The notes below the pieces were generated by a model, which was given only the letters and a program-made list of their open reading frames with translations, searched no databases and was not told the origin of the DNA. A stretch of DNA of 9,551 nt, taken from the NCBI GenBank assembly GCA_030593665.1, contig JAUVGS010000040.1, positions 1-9,551 on the forward strand, read 5' to 3'. Shown here in pieces: positions 1 through 6,555 of this stretch (positions within the stretch are counted from its first letter, which is position 1; every line of letters starts with the position of its first letter). The position numbers were made by a program, and so were the translations under genes. Source of the DNA: Chitinivibrionales bacterium. Lineage in GTDB: Bacteria; Fibrobacterota; Chitinivibrionia; Chitinivibrionales; JANQEN01.

Positions 1-78
1 TGAGAAAAGCATAACACAAATACTGCACAATATAGTTAAACCTGGTGCAAATTCTATACCCTGATGCTGATTCACCAT
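1..78 (-). CDS. 5' end of an unidentified gene running off the window
   Basis: An ATG at 78-76 on the minus strand is preceded by a strong Shine-Dalgarno (AAAAGGAG, then TTTA, then ATG). It opens a frame of 26 codons with no stop up to the window edge. The peptide starts MVNQHQGIEFAPG and continues with a hydrophobic stretch (LTILCSICVMLF), which could be a membrane helix or an uncleaved signal anchor. The second codon is GTG and gives a more usual SD spacing, so it could be the real start. Too little is visible to name a product. The ribosome site is the main reason to believe it is a gene. Confidence 0.5.
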   Translation of the reverse strand, partial: MVNQHQGIEFAPGLTILCSICVMLFS

Positions 79-298
79 TAAACTCCTTTTGATAATTCGA
101 CCGTATATAAAATAATAATCAACAAAGGAACTATTCATAAAAACACTTAATAGCGGTAGAATGGGGGGCGATCCCAAGGAGTACAAGGAGTTAAATAAAA
201 ATTATTGGCAAATAGCAACAAAACACCGTGGATTATTAACTTAAGACGGTGAAGTGGATACCTCCCCTTCCAGAAATCAAAATACCTATCAGCATCAG
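79..298. other. Intergenic region between two minus-strand genes
   Basis: This AT-rich gap separates the end of the LRR gene from the partial gene at 1-78, both on the minus strand. It should carry the promoter of the partial gene; TATATA-like boxes near 100-112 are candidates but I see no convincing -35. A weak hairpin at 224-251 is listed separately. There is no RNA gene or mobile element that I recognise. Confidence 0.5.
217..251 (-). terminator. Weak terminator-like hairpin after the LRR gene
   Basis: Read on the minus strand, CACCGT (251-246) pairs perfectly with ACGGTG (229-224) across a 16-nt loop and is followed by TTTTGTT. The stem is only 6 bp and the loop is long, so this is a weak candidate for the end of the LRR transcript. 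It starts about 50 nt beyond that gene's stop codon. Confidence 0.3.
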
Positions 299-1456
299 CT
301 ATTCAAATAAAATAAACTTCTTTGCTACAACAGAATTACCGGTAGTAAGTCGGCAGAAATAGATCCCTCCAGCTAAACCGCTAGTATCCCATACAAATTG
401 GTAATTACCTGCCGGCTGCTGTTGTGAAACAAGAGTTGATGCCTTTTGTCCTGTAATATCATACAGAGTCAGTTCCACACTGCCAAAAACCGGCACCTGA
501 TAATGGATTGTTGCCTGATTATGTATATCCTGGAGAATAAAAAAGTTGGATTGAGAAATTTTATTGTTTTCAACGATTATAGAAGTTGGCTCAATAAGGG
601 TTATTGGCTGGTGTGTAAGAGTCAGTTGGGTACAACTGTCACTGGTAATATTACAGATATACACGCCGGCTTCCGTGACGTCGATTGAATCGGTATCTCC
701 ACCAAACGTATCGCCATCTTTGGTCCAGGCATAGTGATTCTTACTTCCCCGAACCACAACGCCGATTTTCATTCCTGAAATAATAGTATCGGAAAATGCA
801 GTTCCAATAATGTGCTGTGGTTCGTAATAAAGATCTTCGACAAAATCTTTCATCAATTCAATATCATCAAAATGGAGCTGGTTTCTATCAAGAGCGAGAA
901 CAGTGAGATTAGAAAGGTTTCCCATCTCTGTTGGAATTGAAGTAAGATTATTACTGTCGAGAAAGAGTTCCCCTAAACTAGAAAGGCTTCCGATCTCCGG
1001 TGGCAAAGAGCCGATAGTGTTATTCCGAAGACTGAAGTTGGTAAGATTAACAAGGTTTCCGATTGTTGTCGGTAATGAGATAAGAGCATTATCATCAAAA
1101 TTTAAATTTGTCAGCTCGATACAGGTTCCAATTTCTTCTGGTATTTCACCGATAACGTTATTACTAAGGGTTAAACTTGTCATTTTAGTGAGATTACCGA
1201 TTTCAGTTGGTAATGCTCCAACATATTTATTTCCAGCATAAATACTTGTTACCCGGTCATCCGCATCTGGTTCTGCAGTCACTCCGCTCCAGTTACTAAT
1301 CGTCTCTTCCAAGTTCCACGGAAGACCTCCGTTCAACTCTGCTAATGCTACCAGGGCAAGTGAATCACCTTCTCTCGAATCCTGTGCATGTACAGATTGA
1401 TATACAACTAATAGTAAGCTTGCAACAGTCAATGCAACAGTTACTGTTTTATGCAT
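299..1456 (-). CDS. Secreted leucine-rich-repeat protein with sorting-type C-terminal tail
   Basis: This is a 385-residue exported protein, probably a surface or extracellular binding protein; its ligand is unknown. Residues 1-24 form a signal peptide (MHK, hydrophobic core, VHA|QD). Residues about 31-72 (ALVALAEL...NWSGV...RVTSI) resemble the N-terminal cap of plant-type LRR proteins. About five 23-residue LRRs follow at 82-196, in the form LPxEIGNLxxLxxLxLxxNxI. An Ig-like or PKD-like stretch lies around 215-285 (YAWTKDGDTF, then GVYICNITS). The last ~80 residues (LTLYDITGQKAS, then GLAGGIYFCRLTTG, ending FILFE) look like a type IX secretion sorting or FlgD-like Ig domain. The start is supported by AAGGAG 8-10 nt upstream of ATG. 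It is transcribed divergently from the C25 peptidase, which has the same kind of tail. No enzymatic motif is visible. T9SS export is inferred from the tail only; no T9SS machinery gene is in the window. Confidence 0.88.
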   Translation of the reverse strand: MHKTVTVALTVASLLLVVYQSVHAQDSREGDSLALVALAELNGGLPWNLEETISNWSGVTAEPDADDRVTSIYAGNKYVGALPTEIGNLTKMTSLTLSNNVIGEIPEEIGTCIELTNLNFDDNALISLPTTIGNLVNLTNFSLRNNTIGSLPPEIGSLSSLGELFLDSNNLTSIPTEMGNLSNLTVLALDRNQLHFDDIELMKDFVEDLYYEPQHIIGTAFSDTIISGMKIGVVVRGSKNHYAWTKDGDTFGGDTDSIDVTEAGVYICNITSDSCTQLTLTHQPITLIEPTSIIVENNKISQSNFFILQDIHNQATIHYQVPVFGSVELTLYDITGQKASTLVSQQQPAGNYQFVWDTSGLAGGIYFCRLTTGNSVVAKKFILFE

Positions 1457-1963
1457 GATGATAACTCCTTTTTAATTATTTAATATGGTCATAATAAGGT
1501 ATTTTTCTTATGAGGTAATTGCAAAAGTCGAAAGCACAAAAATTACATATAGAAACAGTCCCGTCTTTTAATCGGATTCACAAACTAATAAAATATGTGA
1601 TTACATTGTATATATGGTAGAAAAAATACCATTTTTCAATTTTTACAGTTGAGTTCACCTGCATTTTGGAGCGTAGCGAAAAAATGTCAGATTGTCAAAT
1701 AAATGGGGAGTGAAGGAAAACCCACCGGAAATTAGTAAAGGAAGGTCATAACAGAGCAATTTAGATTGGCTGAAGCACGAAATCTATCACATAGTACCGG
1801 CTTGTCCAATAAAAAAACCGGGGCATATTGTAATTCACTCTCACGTTCTATTCCGTGAAATTTATTTGGCAAAGACCATATTCTTTTACTACATTACAGT
1901 GTATGAGGGATGTTTCTGTATAAAGCAACAAGCTTCACATTGAAAAGGGAGAGGGAGGGGGAA
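1457..1963. other. Divergent intergenic region between the LRR and C25 genes
   Basis: About 500 bp without a credible gene. It must contain the promoters of both divergent genes. A sigma70-like pair before the peptidase is listed separately. On the minus side, TTGCAA and TACCTT with 17 nt between them lie about 40-70 nt upstream of the LRR start, but the match is poor. Around 1662-1686 is a motif GGAGCGTAGCGAAAAAATG whose outer 6 nt (CATTTT/AAAATG) are complementary; it may be a dispersed repeat. No RNA gene was recognised. Confidence 0.5.
1866..1895 (+). promoter_or_regulatory. Possible sigma70-like promoter of the C25 peptidase
   Basis: TTGGCA (1866-1871) and TACATT (1890-1895) are separated by 18 nt and lie about 70 nt before the chosen ATG at 1964. 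They match the -35 consensus at 5 of 6 and the -10 consensus at 4 of 6 positions. In Bacteroidota-like hosts the main sigma factor uses different boxes, so this is only a candidate. Confidence 0.25.
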
Positions 1964-4477
1964 ATGTTTTCCAGCCGCATTATTTCCAGTGCCATATTTT
2001 TTGTATTAATTCTGCAATTTTCACTTCATGTTCAGGCATCAACGCAAAAGAACTTTAATGAGCCGCAGTGGGTTCCTTTGGGAGGAGGCGGGTTATATTC
2101 ATGTAAGGACTATGAAGCGCAGAGAGAGCCTGAAATTCAAATAAAAACCCGGAACTCCGGGTATGAAATCAGCCTAAGTCCGGCAGGATTCTGGAAACAG
2201 GATGTACTGCAAAACAGCGTAAAATATGAGACACTTAACCTTCCGGGGTGGGAGTCTCAAGCATTGCCCGGTAAGCCGGGTGTGCCAATGAAGCCGGTAT
2301 TTGTGGAATTGCCTCCGGGAGCACATTATTCGGTAACCGTTACCGAACTGGATGATTGTGAATTTGATAGTGCCCGTATATGGCCAACCCAGCCCATGGT
2401 CGCTCAGGATGACCCGCAGCCGCCATTTACCATTAATCAAGTAACCTATACTACCAATCTGTTTTTCCCTTCGAGCCCGGTTATTAAAACCCATGAGGTC
2501 TGGATGCGAAATCATCGCCTGCTTGAAATTCAGGTTACACCGATCAGGTATAATCCGGTGACCGGCACGGTTAAAGCGGCCTCGCATCTGGTTATTACTG
2601 TGACCGTAAACGGTTGTACAGGCGGAAGCAATTCTGCACTTACCAGCGCCTTATACGATAACGCAATGGTAGAAGGCCTTCCGAGTATGCTATCTTCCGG
2701 GTCTATGGCGTCGGAGCCACCGAAATATATGATTCTGATGGACGAGCAATTTGAATCAAACAGCAAACTCACAGAGTTTATTGATTGGAAACGCCGGAAA
2801 GGGAATGATGTTGTTATTGTCAAGACAAGCGATATTAACCAGAATGGCTCACCAACGGCAAGCCAGATTATTTCATACATGCGAAACCTGCCGGATGAAG
2901 ATTATCCGGTGTACCTTCTGATAATCGGAATGGACAGCCAGTCCAGCGGGGTTGCACCCTATCAATATAAGGGCAATACTCCTTCCGACCTTGAATTTGC
3001 CTGCAGAACTGATGATGATTTCTTACCCGACCTGTTTTATGCTCGTTTACCTGCTTCAAGCAGCAATGAGTTAACTACTATGCTTGAAAAGGTTATTGAT
3101 ATGGACCGGACACCACCTGAAAGTGATATGTATCAAAAGGTTCTGATGGCCGGGCAGATACAGGATAATGAAGGGGATAAGGATGTTTGCGACCGCATGC
3201 ACTGTGAGACCTCCGATGCCATTGCCTGCTATTTTGAGCAGGATGCGGGAGGAGTTGATTACAGTTGTGTCAGAGCTATTACCAATCCACACAATGCTAC
3301 GGTCAACTGTCTCTGGAGAAACGACTCCCGTTCAATTCTCTGGAGGAACGTTTCCGGTGAGGAACGCAAAATAGGTAACCGTGTCTATGATCACTTCGTT
3401 ACAAACACCCCAGCCAGAACCAAAATAAATAAAGCGGTTAATGACGGTCTGGCAATTGTCCAGCACCGGGATCACGGCTCTCCAGGAGGGTGGGGGAACC
3501 CGTCTTATTCGTCCAGTAATGTAAAGAATGATTTGAAGAATGGCAGGAACAGGCCGATTGTTTTTTCGAATAACTGCTCAAGCGGTTCTTATCACAAAAG
3601 CAACAGCTTTGTTCAGGCATGGTTGCTTCATTCAAATGGCGGCGCTTATGCGGTACTGGGATGTACCAACACCTCCTCCTGGGGCCCGCTTGATTATATC
3701 TGCCACGGAAAATTTATGGCGTTTTTGGGGGATTGGCGCTCCTGGCATAACACCAATACCGCACCGGACTGGACAAGCGACATGCCGAAGCCTGATTTCG
3801 GTGGTGAGGGTAAAACCAAACGTCTCGGCGCCCTGCTCAATTTCGGAAAACTTTATATGTATCAAAGATACGGCACCAGCTCATCCTGCGAACGGCACGC
3901 ATATATTTTCCACCTTTTCGGCGACCCGGAAGCATTCATACAATTGCTGACGCCGAAAACGTTAACCATTTCCCATCAGGATACTATACCTGTTCTGCCA
4001 GGCAAGGTCTCGGTAAACTGTGGCGTCGATGATGCCGTGGTATGCCTCTATGGCCCCGATATAGATGTTCACCAGGTAGTGACAACAGCAAATGGGAAAG
4101 CGGAGTTCTCTGTTGCCCCGTCCAAAGAAGGCGTGATGAATATAACCGTGACAGGTTACGGCATCAGGCCGTATGAAGCGGTAGTCCCTGTCAAGGATAT
4201 GCCGATCGGCATTGTTGATAAAAAACTTGAATTGCAGAGAATTGCCGGCCTGATCTCTGTTAAAAGAGAAGCAGACGTTATTAAAATATATGCCCCGTTT
4301 AATAAGAGTTGTACTATATCGATCTATGACCTGAAGGGTAAAAATCGGGTTTCTTTCCAGGCTGGAAAAGAAAAGAAGACACACCGGATATCGTCAAACA
4401 TTTTGTCTTCAGGAGTTTACGTTATCAGAATAAAAAGCCAGGGTAATAACATTATCCGGAGTTTGCTGCTCTTATAA
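1964..4477 (+). CDS. Gingipain-type C25 family cysteine peptidase, secreted
   Basis: An 837-residue secreted endopeptidase of the caspase-like C25 (gingipain) family, probably acting outside the cell or on its surface. The frame is open from 1910, but the ATG at 1964 is the better start: it has the purine-rich site GGGAGAGGGAGGGGG just upstream and begins a clean signal peptide (MFSSRIISS, then a hydrophobic core ending VQA). Residues to about 230 look like the C25 propeptide region (GKPGVPMKPVFVELPPGA). The catalytic domain follows. His504 in QHRDHGS and Cys538 in SNNCSSG are 34 residues apart, as in gingipains (His211/Cys244 in RgpB), followed by GGAYAVLGCTNTSSWG. An Ig-like module (about 660-750) and a sorting-type tail of about 80 residues (ISIYDLKGK, then SSGVYVIRI, ending RSLLLL) complete the protein. 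Specificity (Arg, Lys or other) cannot be read from the sequence. T9SS export is inferred from the tail. Confidence 0.92.
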   Translation: MFSSRIISSAIFFVLILQFSLHVQASTQKNFNEPQWVPLGGGGLYSCKDYEAQREPEIQIKTRNSGYEISLSPAGFWKQDVLQNSVKYETLNLPGWESQALPGKPGVPMKPVFVELPPGAHYSVTVTELDDCEFDSARIWPTQPMVAQDDPQPPFTINQVTYTTNLFFPSSPVIKTHEVWMRNHRLLEIQVTPIRYNPVTGTVKAASHLVITVTVNGCTGGSNSALTSALYDNAMVEGLPSMLSSGSMASEPPKYMILMDEQFESNSKLTEFIDWKRRKGNDVVIVKTSDINQNGSPTASQIISYMRNLPDEDYPVYLLIIGMDSQSSGVAPYQYKGNTPSDLEFACRTDDDFLPDLFYARLPASSSNELTTMLEKVIDMDRTPPESDMYQKVLMAGQIQDNEGDKDVCDRMHCETSDAIACYFEQDAGGVDYSCVRAITNPHNATVNCLWRNDSRSILWRNVSGEERKIGNRVYDHFVTNTPARTKINKAVNDGLAIVQHRDHGSPGGWGNPSYSSSNVKNDLKNGRNRPIVFSNNCSSGSYHKSNSFVQAWLLHSNGGAYAVLGCTNTSSWGPLDYICHGKFMAFLGDWRSWHNTNTAPDWTSDMPKPDFGGEGKTKRLGALLNFGKLYMYQRYGTSSSCERHAYIFHLFGDPEAFIQLLTPKTLTISHQDTIPVLPGKVSVNCGVDDAVVCLYGPDIDVHQVVTTANGKAEFSVAPSKEGVMNITVTGYGIRPYEAVVPVKDMPIGIVDKKLELQRIAGLISVKREADVIKIYAPFNKSCTISIYDLKGKNRVSFQAGKEKKTHRISSNILSSGVYVIRIKSQGNNIIRSLLLL

Positions 4478-4738
4478 CATACATTCATATTTACCACTGC
4501 ATATCTTTTCCACGCTGCTTCTGCTCTCGATCCTTCGCCACAGTGCAAATGGGGTCGAATCCGTGCCGTTAGCAAAACAACACACCGGCAAATTGACAAA
4601 ACAGGCTATTCAGGATGAATTGGCGATATAGGGATCTATAAAATTACCGGTATACCGTGCATTTTATTCCGGCACATTCGCTTGTTACCGATCTCCGGAT
4701 AGAGTTATTTTGTATGGTCACACACGTACGTATGTTTT
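4478..4738. other. Intergenic region downstream of the C25 gene
   Basis: No credible gene or clear rho-independent terminator is visible in this stretch. It contains a 10-bp perfect palindrome CGGTATACCG (4648-4657) inside TTACCGGTATACCGTG, an isolated TTGACA (4593-4598) without a good -10 partner, and the palindrome ACGTACGT near 4725-4732. TTGTTA (4682-4687) and TATTTT (4706-4711), 18 nt apart, could be an old promoter of the sulfur operon that the inserted repeat now pushes upstream. These are weak signals. Confidence 0.4.
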
Positions 4739-4746
4739 ATTATAAA
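4739..4746. repeat. Left copy of 8-bp target site duplication
   Basis: ATTATAAA abuts the left end of the palindromic element (GTAACTACTCAGGT starts at 4747). It is identical to 4880-4887, which abuts the right end. Perfect direct repeats exactly at both element ends are the hallmark of transposition. The caveat is that the sequence is short and AT-rich. Confidence 0.7.
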
Positions 4747-4879
4747 GTAACTACTCAGGTATTCTTCGCATAAAGCGTCATTGCGAGCGCAGCGAAGCAA
4801 TCTCCTGCATTCGAAAAGATGAGATTGCTTCGCTGCGCTCGCAATGACGCTAAGAATGTTACACCACCTGAGTAGTTAC
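4747..4879. mobile_element. 133-bp MITE-like palindromic element
   Basis: The element has perfect 14-bp terminal inverted repeats, GTAACTACTCAGGT (4747-4760) and its complement (4866-4879). Inside are perfect 31-bp inverted arms at 4774-4804 and 4821-4851, both carrying the CGTCATTGCGAGCGCAGCGA motif, around a 16-nt loop. ATTCTT (4761-4766) also pairs with AAGAAT (4852-4857). It has no coding capacity and is bounded by an 8-bp direct repeat. This is the architecture of a miniature inverted-repeat transposable element moved in trans by some transposase. The GTCATTGCGAG...GAAGCAATCTC core is, from recollection, a motif seen in palindromic repeats of many unrelated bacteria. It sits 55 nt before the start codon of the sulfur operon. 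Confidence 0.8.
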
Positions 4880-4887
4880 ATTATAAA
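4880..4887. repeat. Right copy of 8-bp target site duplication
   Basis: ATTATAAA directly follows the right terminal inverted repeat (ends 4879) and is identical to 4739-4746. Together with its partner it fixes the element boundaries at 4747 and 4879. Confidence 0.7.
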
Positions 4888-4923
4888 AACAATATTTTTA
4901 CAAACAATTTAGTTTATCTTGGT

Positions 4924-4935
4924 TAGGATATCCTA
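4924..4935. promoter_or_regulatory. 12-bp palindrome covering the RBS of the sulfur operon
   Basis: TAGGATATCCTA is a perfect 12-bp palindrome that contains the only Shine-Dalgarno-like bases (AGGA, 4925-4928) and the A of the ATG at 4935. It may be chance or an operator or occlusion site at the start of the operon. It has no loop, so it is not a stable RNA hairpin by itself. Confidence 0.25.
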
Positions 4936-6122
4936 TGAAAACGTACCAACAGATTAATGACCGTATAGCGTCAGGCAAAGCAGTGGTTCTGACAGCGGAA
5001 GAGATCATCGATTATGTCGATAAAAAAGGGATACGGAAGGCTGCCGGAGAAGTTGATGTCGTTACTACCGCCACATTCGGCCCCATGTGCTCATCAGGAT
5101 GTTTCCTTAACTTCGGGCACTCCAAACCAAAGATCCGTATGTCGGAAGCCTGGATTGAGGACGTTCTCGCCTATACCGGTATCGCGGCAGTTGATCTGTA
5201 CCTCGGTGCAACGCAACTGCGCCACGGTGATCCGGCTAATATGTACCATCCGGGAGAATTCCGCTATGGCGGCGGCCATGTCATAGAAGACCTGGTTGCG
5301 GGAAAGACTTTGCAGCTTTTTGCCCTGTCATATACAACGGATTGCTACCCGTTACGTGAGATTCGTACCTACTTTACACTACACGATTTGAATCAGGCAA
5401 TCATGACCAATCCCCGTAACTGCTATCAGAATTATAACGTGGCAATTAATAACTCAGACAAGGAAATATACACCTACATGGGCATGCTGGAACCGAACCG
5501 GAAAAACGCGAATTACTGCTCAGCCGGTCAACTGTCACCGCTGTTGAATGATCCCTACTATGAAACAATAGGTGTGGGCACAAAGGTATGGCTTGCCGGG
5601 GCGCATGGCCATGTGTATGCTGAAGGCACGCAACACGCCGGTGACTGTGAGAGAACTCCCGGAGGTGTACCAACCGGTGGGGCGGGTACTCTGGCGTTAA
5701 CCGGTGACATGAAACAGATGCGTCCCGAGTTTGTACGCGGTGTAACGCTCCGCGGTTATGGCGTATCCCTCGGCCTTGGTGTCGGTATTCCGATTCCAAT
5801 ATTAAACGAAAAGATTCTTAAACGAACCTGTGTTCGTGACAGGGACATCCTCGCGCCGGTTATTGACTATAGCCATGAGTATCCACAGAATACGGGAAAA
5901 ACAATCTGCCGGGTTAATTATGAGCAATTGCGAAGCGGAGAGATTGAGATTGAAGGGAAAAAAGTGATAGTCGGTTCACTTTCTTCATACTATAAAGCTC
6001 TTGAGATTGCCCATATACTCGCTGATGAAATCAGACACGGTGATTTTACCCTTGCCGAACCCATCGCATATCTTCCCAAGGACACGGCAATGAAGCCCCT
6101 TGTGGCGAAGGAGAGATCATAA
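4935..6122 (+). CDS. Homocysteine biosynthesis protein, DUF39/COG1900 (L-aspartate semialdehyde sulfurtransferase)
   Basis: A 395-residue cytoplasmic protein of the DUF39/HcyBio family (M. acetivorans MA1821 type). With its ferredoxin partner it makes homocysteine from aspartate semialdehyde and sulfur, probably through a cysteine persulfide, bypassing O-acyl-homoserine. Family features seen here are TTATFGPMCSSGCFLNFGHS (44-63), the glycine-rich YGGGHVIEDLVAG (111-123), LSYTTDCYPLREI (131-143) and a GVGTKVWLAGAHG segment (213-225). Cys52, Cys56 and Cys137 are the best candidates for the catalytic or persulfide cysteines, by position relative to the two cysteines I recall as important in MA1821. 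The protein ends soon after the DUF39 core and lacks the C-terminal CBS pair found in several archaeal homologues. It is first in a tight three-gene operon: its TAA overlaps the next ATG by one base (TAATG). The start has a modest AGGA six bases upstream. Confidence 0.92.
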   Translation: MKTYQQINDRIASGKAVVLTAEEIIDYVDKKGIRKAAGEVDVVTTATFGPMCSSGCFLNFGHSKPKIRMSEAWIEDVLAYTGIAAVDLYLGATQLRHGDPANMYHPGEFRYGGGHVIEDLVAGKTLQLFALSYTTDCYPLREIRTYFTLHDLNQAIMTNPRNCYQNYNVAINNSDKEIYTYMGMLEPNRKNANYCSAGQLSPLLNDPYYETIGVGTKVWLAGAHGHVYAEGTQHAGDCERTPGGVPTGGAGTLALTGDMKQMRPEFVRGVTLRGYGVSLGLGVGIPIPILNEKILKRTCVRDRDILAPVIDYSHEYPQNTGKTICRVNYEQLRSGEIEIEGKKVIVGSLSSYYKALEIAHILADEIRHGDFTLAEPIAYLPKDTAMKPLVAKERS

Positions 6123-6541
6123 TGAGCGAAACCGTAACAAAGAAAATGATGTTGTTTTTTCCGAAATGCGAATGCGAAAAACCTATTGTTTACCATCTGG
6201 TAAAGGATTACAACCTCGTGGTCAATATATTTCGCGCAAAGGTAACTCAGGAAGAGGAAGGGTATCTCGTTCTTGACGTAACAGGAATCGAAGAGGATAT
6301 TCAAAAGGGAATGGACTTTGTAAAAACATTTAATGTTACGATCAACTATACCCAAAAGGGAGTGATACGGGATACGGAAAAATGCACGCACTGCGGACAC
6401 TGCATTGTCCACTGCCCTACCAAGGCTCTACGTATTACCAACGGAACGACCCGTGAGGTAGTTTACAATGAAGACGAGTGCATCGAATGCCTTGCCTGTA
6501 TTCGCGTGTGTCCTTTCGGTGCCTGTGCTTCCACATTTTAA
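6122..6541 (+). CDS. NIL-domain 2[4Fe-4S] ferredoxin, partner in homocysteine synthesis
   Basis: A 139-residue iron-sulfur protein of the MA1822 type. Residues about 8-78 form the NIL domain (ferredoxin-like ligand-binding fold also seen after the ATPase of MetN methionine importers). Residues 88-98 (CTHCGHCIVHCP) and 120-130 (CIECLACIRVCP) are two complete CxxCxxCxxxCP motifs, each able to bind a [4Fe-4S] cluster. Two further cysteines occur near the N-terminus (Cys16, Cys18). In methanogens this protein works with the DUF39 protein, presumably supplying electrons or helping reduce the persulfide, in the conversion of aspartate semialdehyde to homocysteine. It starts on the last base of the preceding stop codon with a good site (AAGGAG, 6108-6113), so translation is probably coupled. 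Assignment is firm from motifs plus position; the exact redox step is inference. Confidence 0.93.
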   Translation: MSETVTKKMMLFFPKCECEKPIVYHLVKDYNLVVNIFRAKVTQEEEGYLVLDVTGIEEDIQKGMDFVKTFNVTINYTQKGVIRDTEKCTHCGHCIVHCPTKALRITNGTTREVVYNEDECIECLACIRVCPFGACASTF

Positions 6542-6555
6542 AGCGATATACAACT

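Noticed and set aside
161..244. Plus-strand 27-codon frame (MGGDPKEYKELNKNYWQ...)
   Set aside because: It has a protein-like composition but no ribosome site and no recognisable family, and lies in the gap between two minus-strand genes. Probably chance.
903..1241. 112-codon plus-strand frame antisense to the LRR gene
   Set aside because: It is a shadow of the 69-nt LRR periodicity on the opposite strand, with a repetitive translation and no start signals.
1910..1963. Upstream start of the C25 gene at 1910
   Set aside because: The extra 18 residues (MFLYKATSF...) precede a normal signal peptide, and the strong purine-rich ribosome site sits directly before the ATG at 1964.
4648..4657. CGGTATACCG palindrome as an operator
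   Set aside because: It is a single 10-bp palindrome in a long gap with no nearby promoter that I can support. Mentioned only in the intergenic entry.
4741..4890. Reading the hairpin as a CRISPR repeat or as a terminator of the C25 gene
   Set aside because: There is only one inverted unit with no spacers. It has terminal inverted repeats and a direct duplication, and lies about 270 nt from the C25 stop with no T-run, so a transposed element explains it better.
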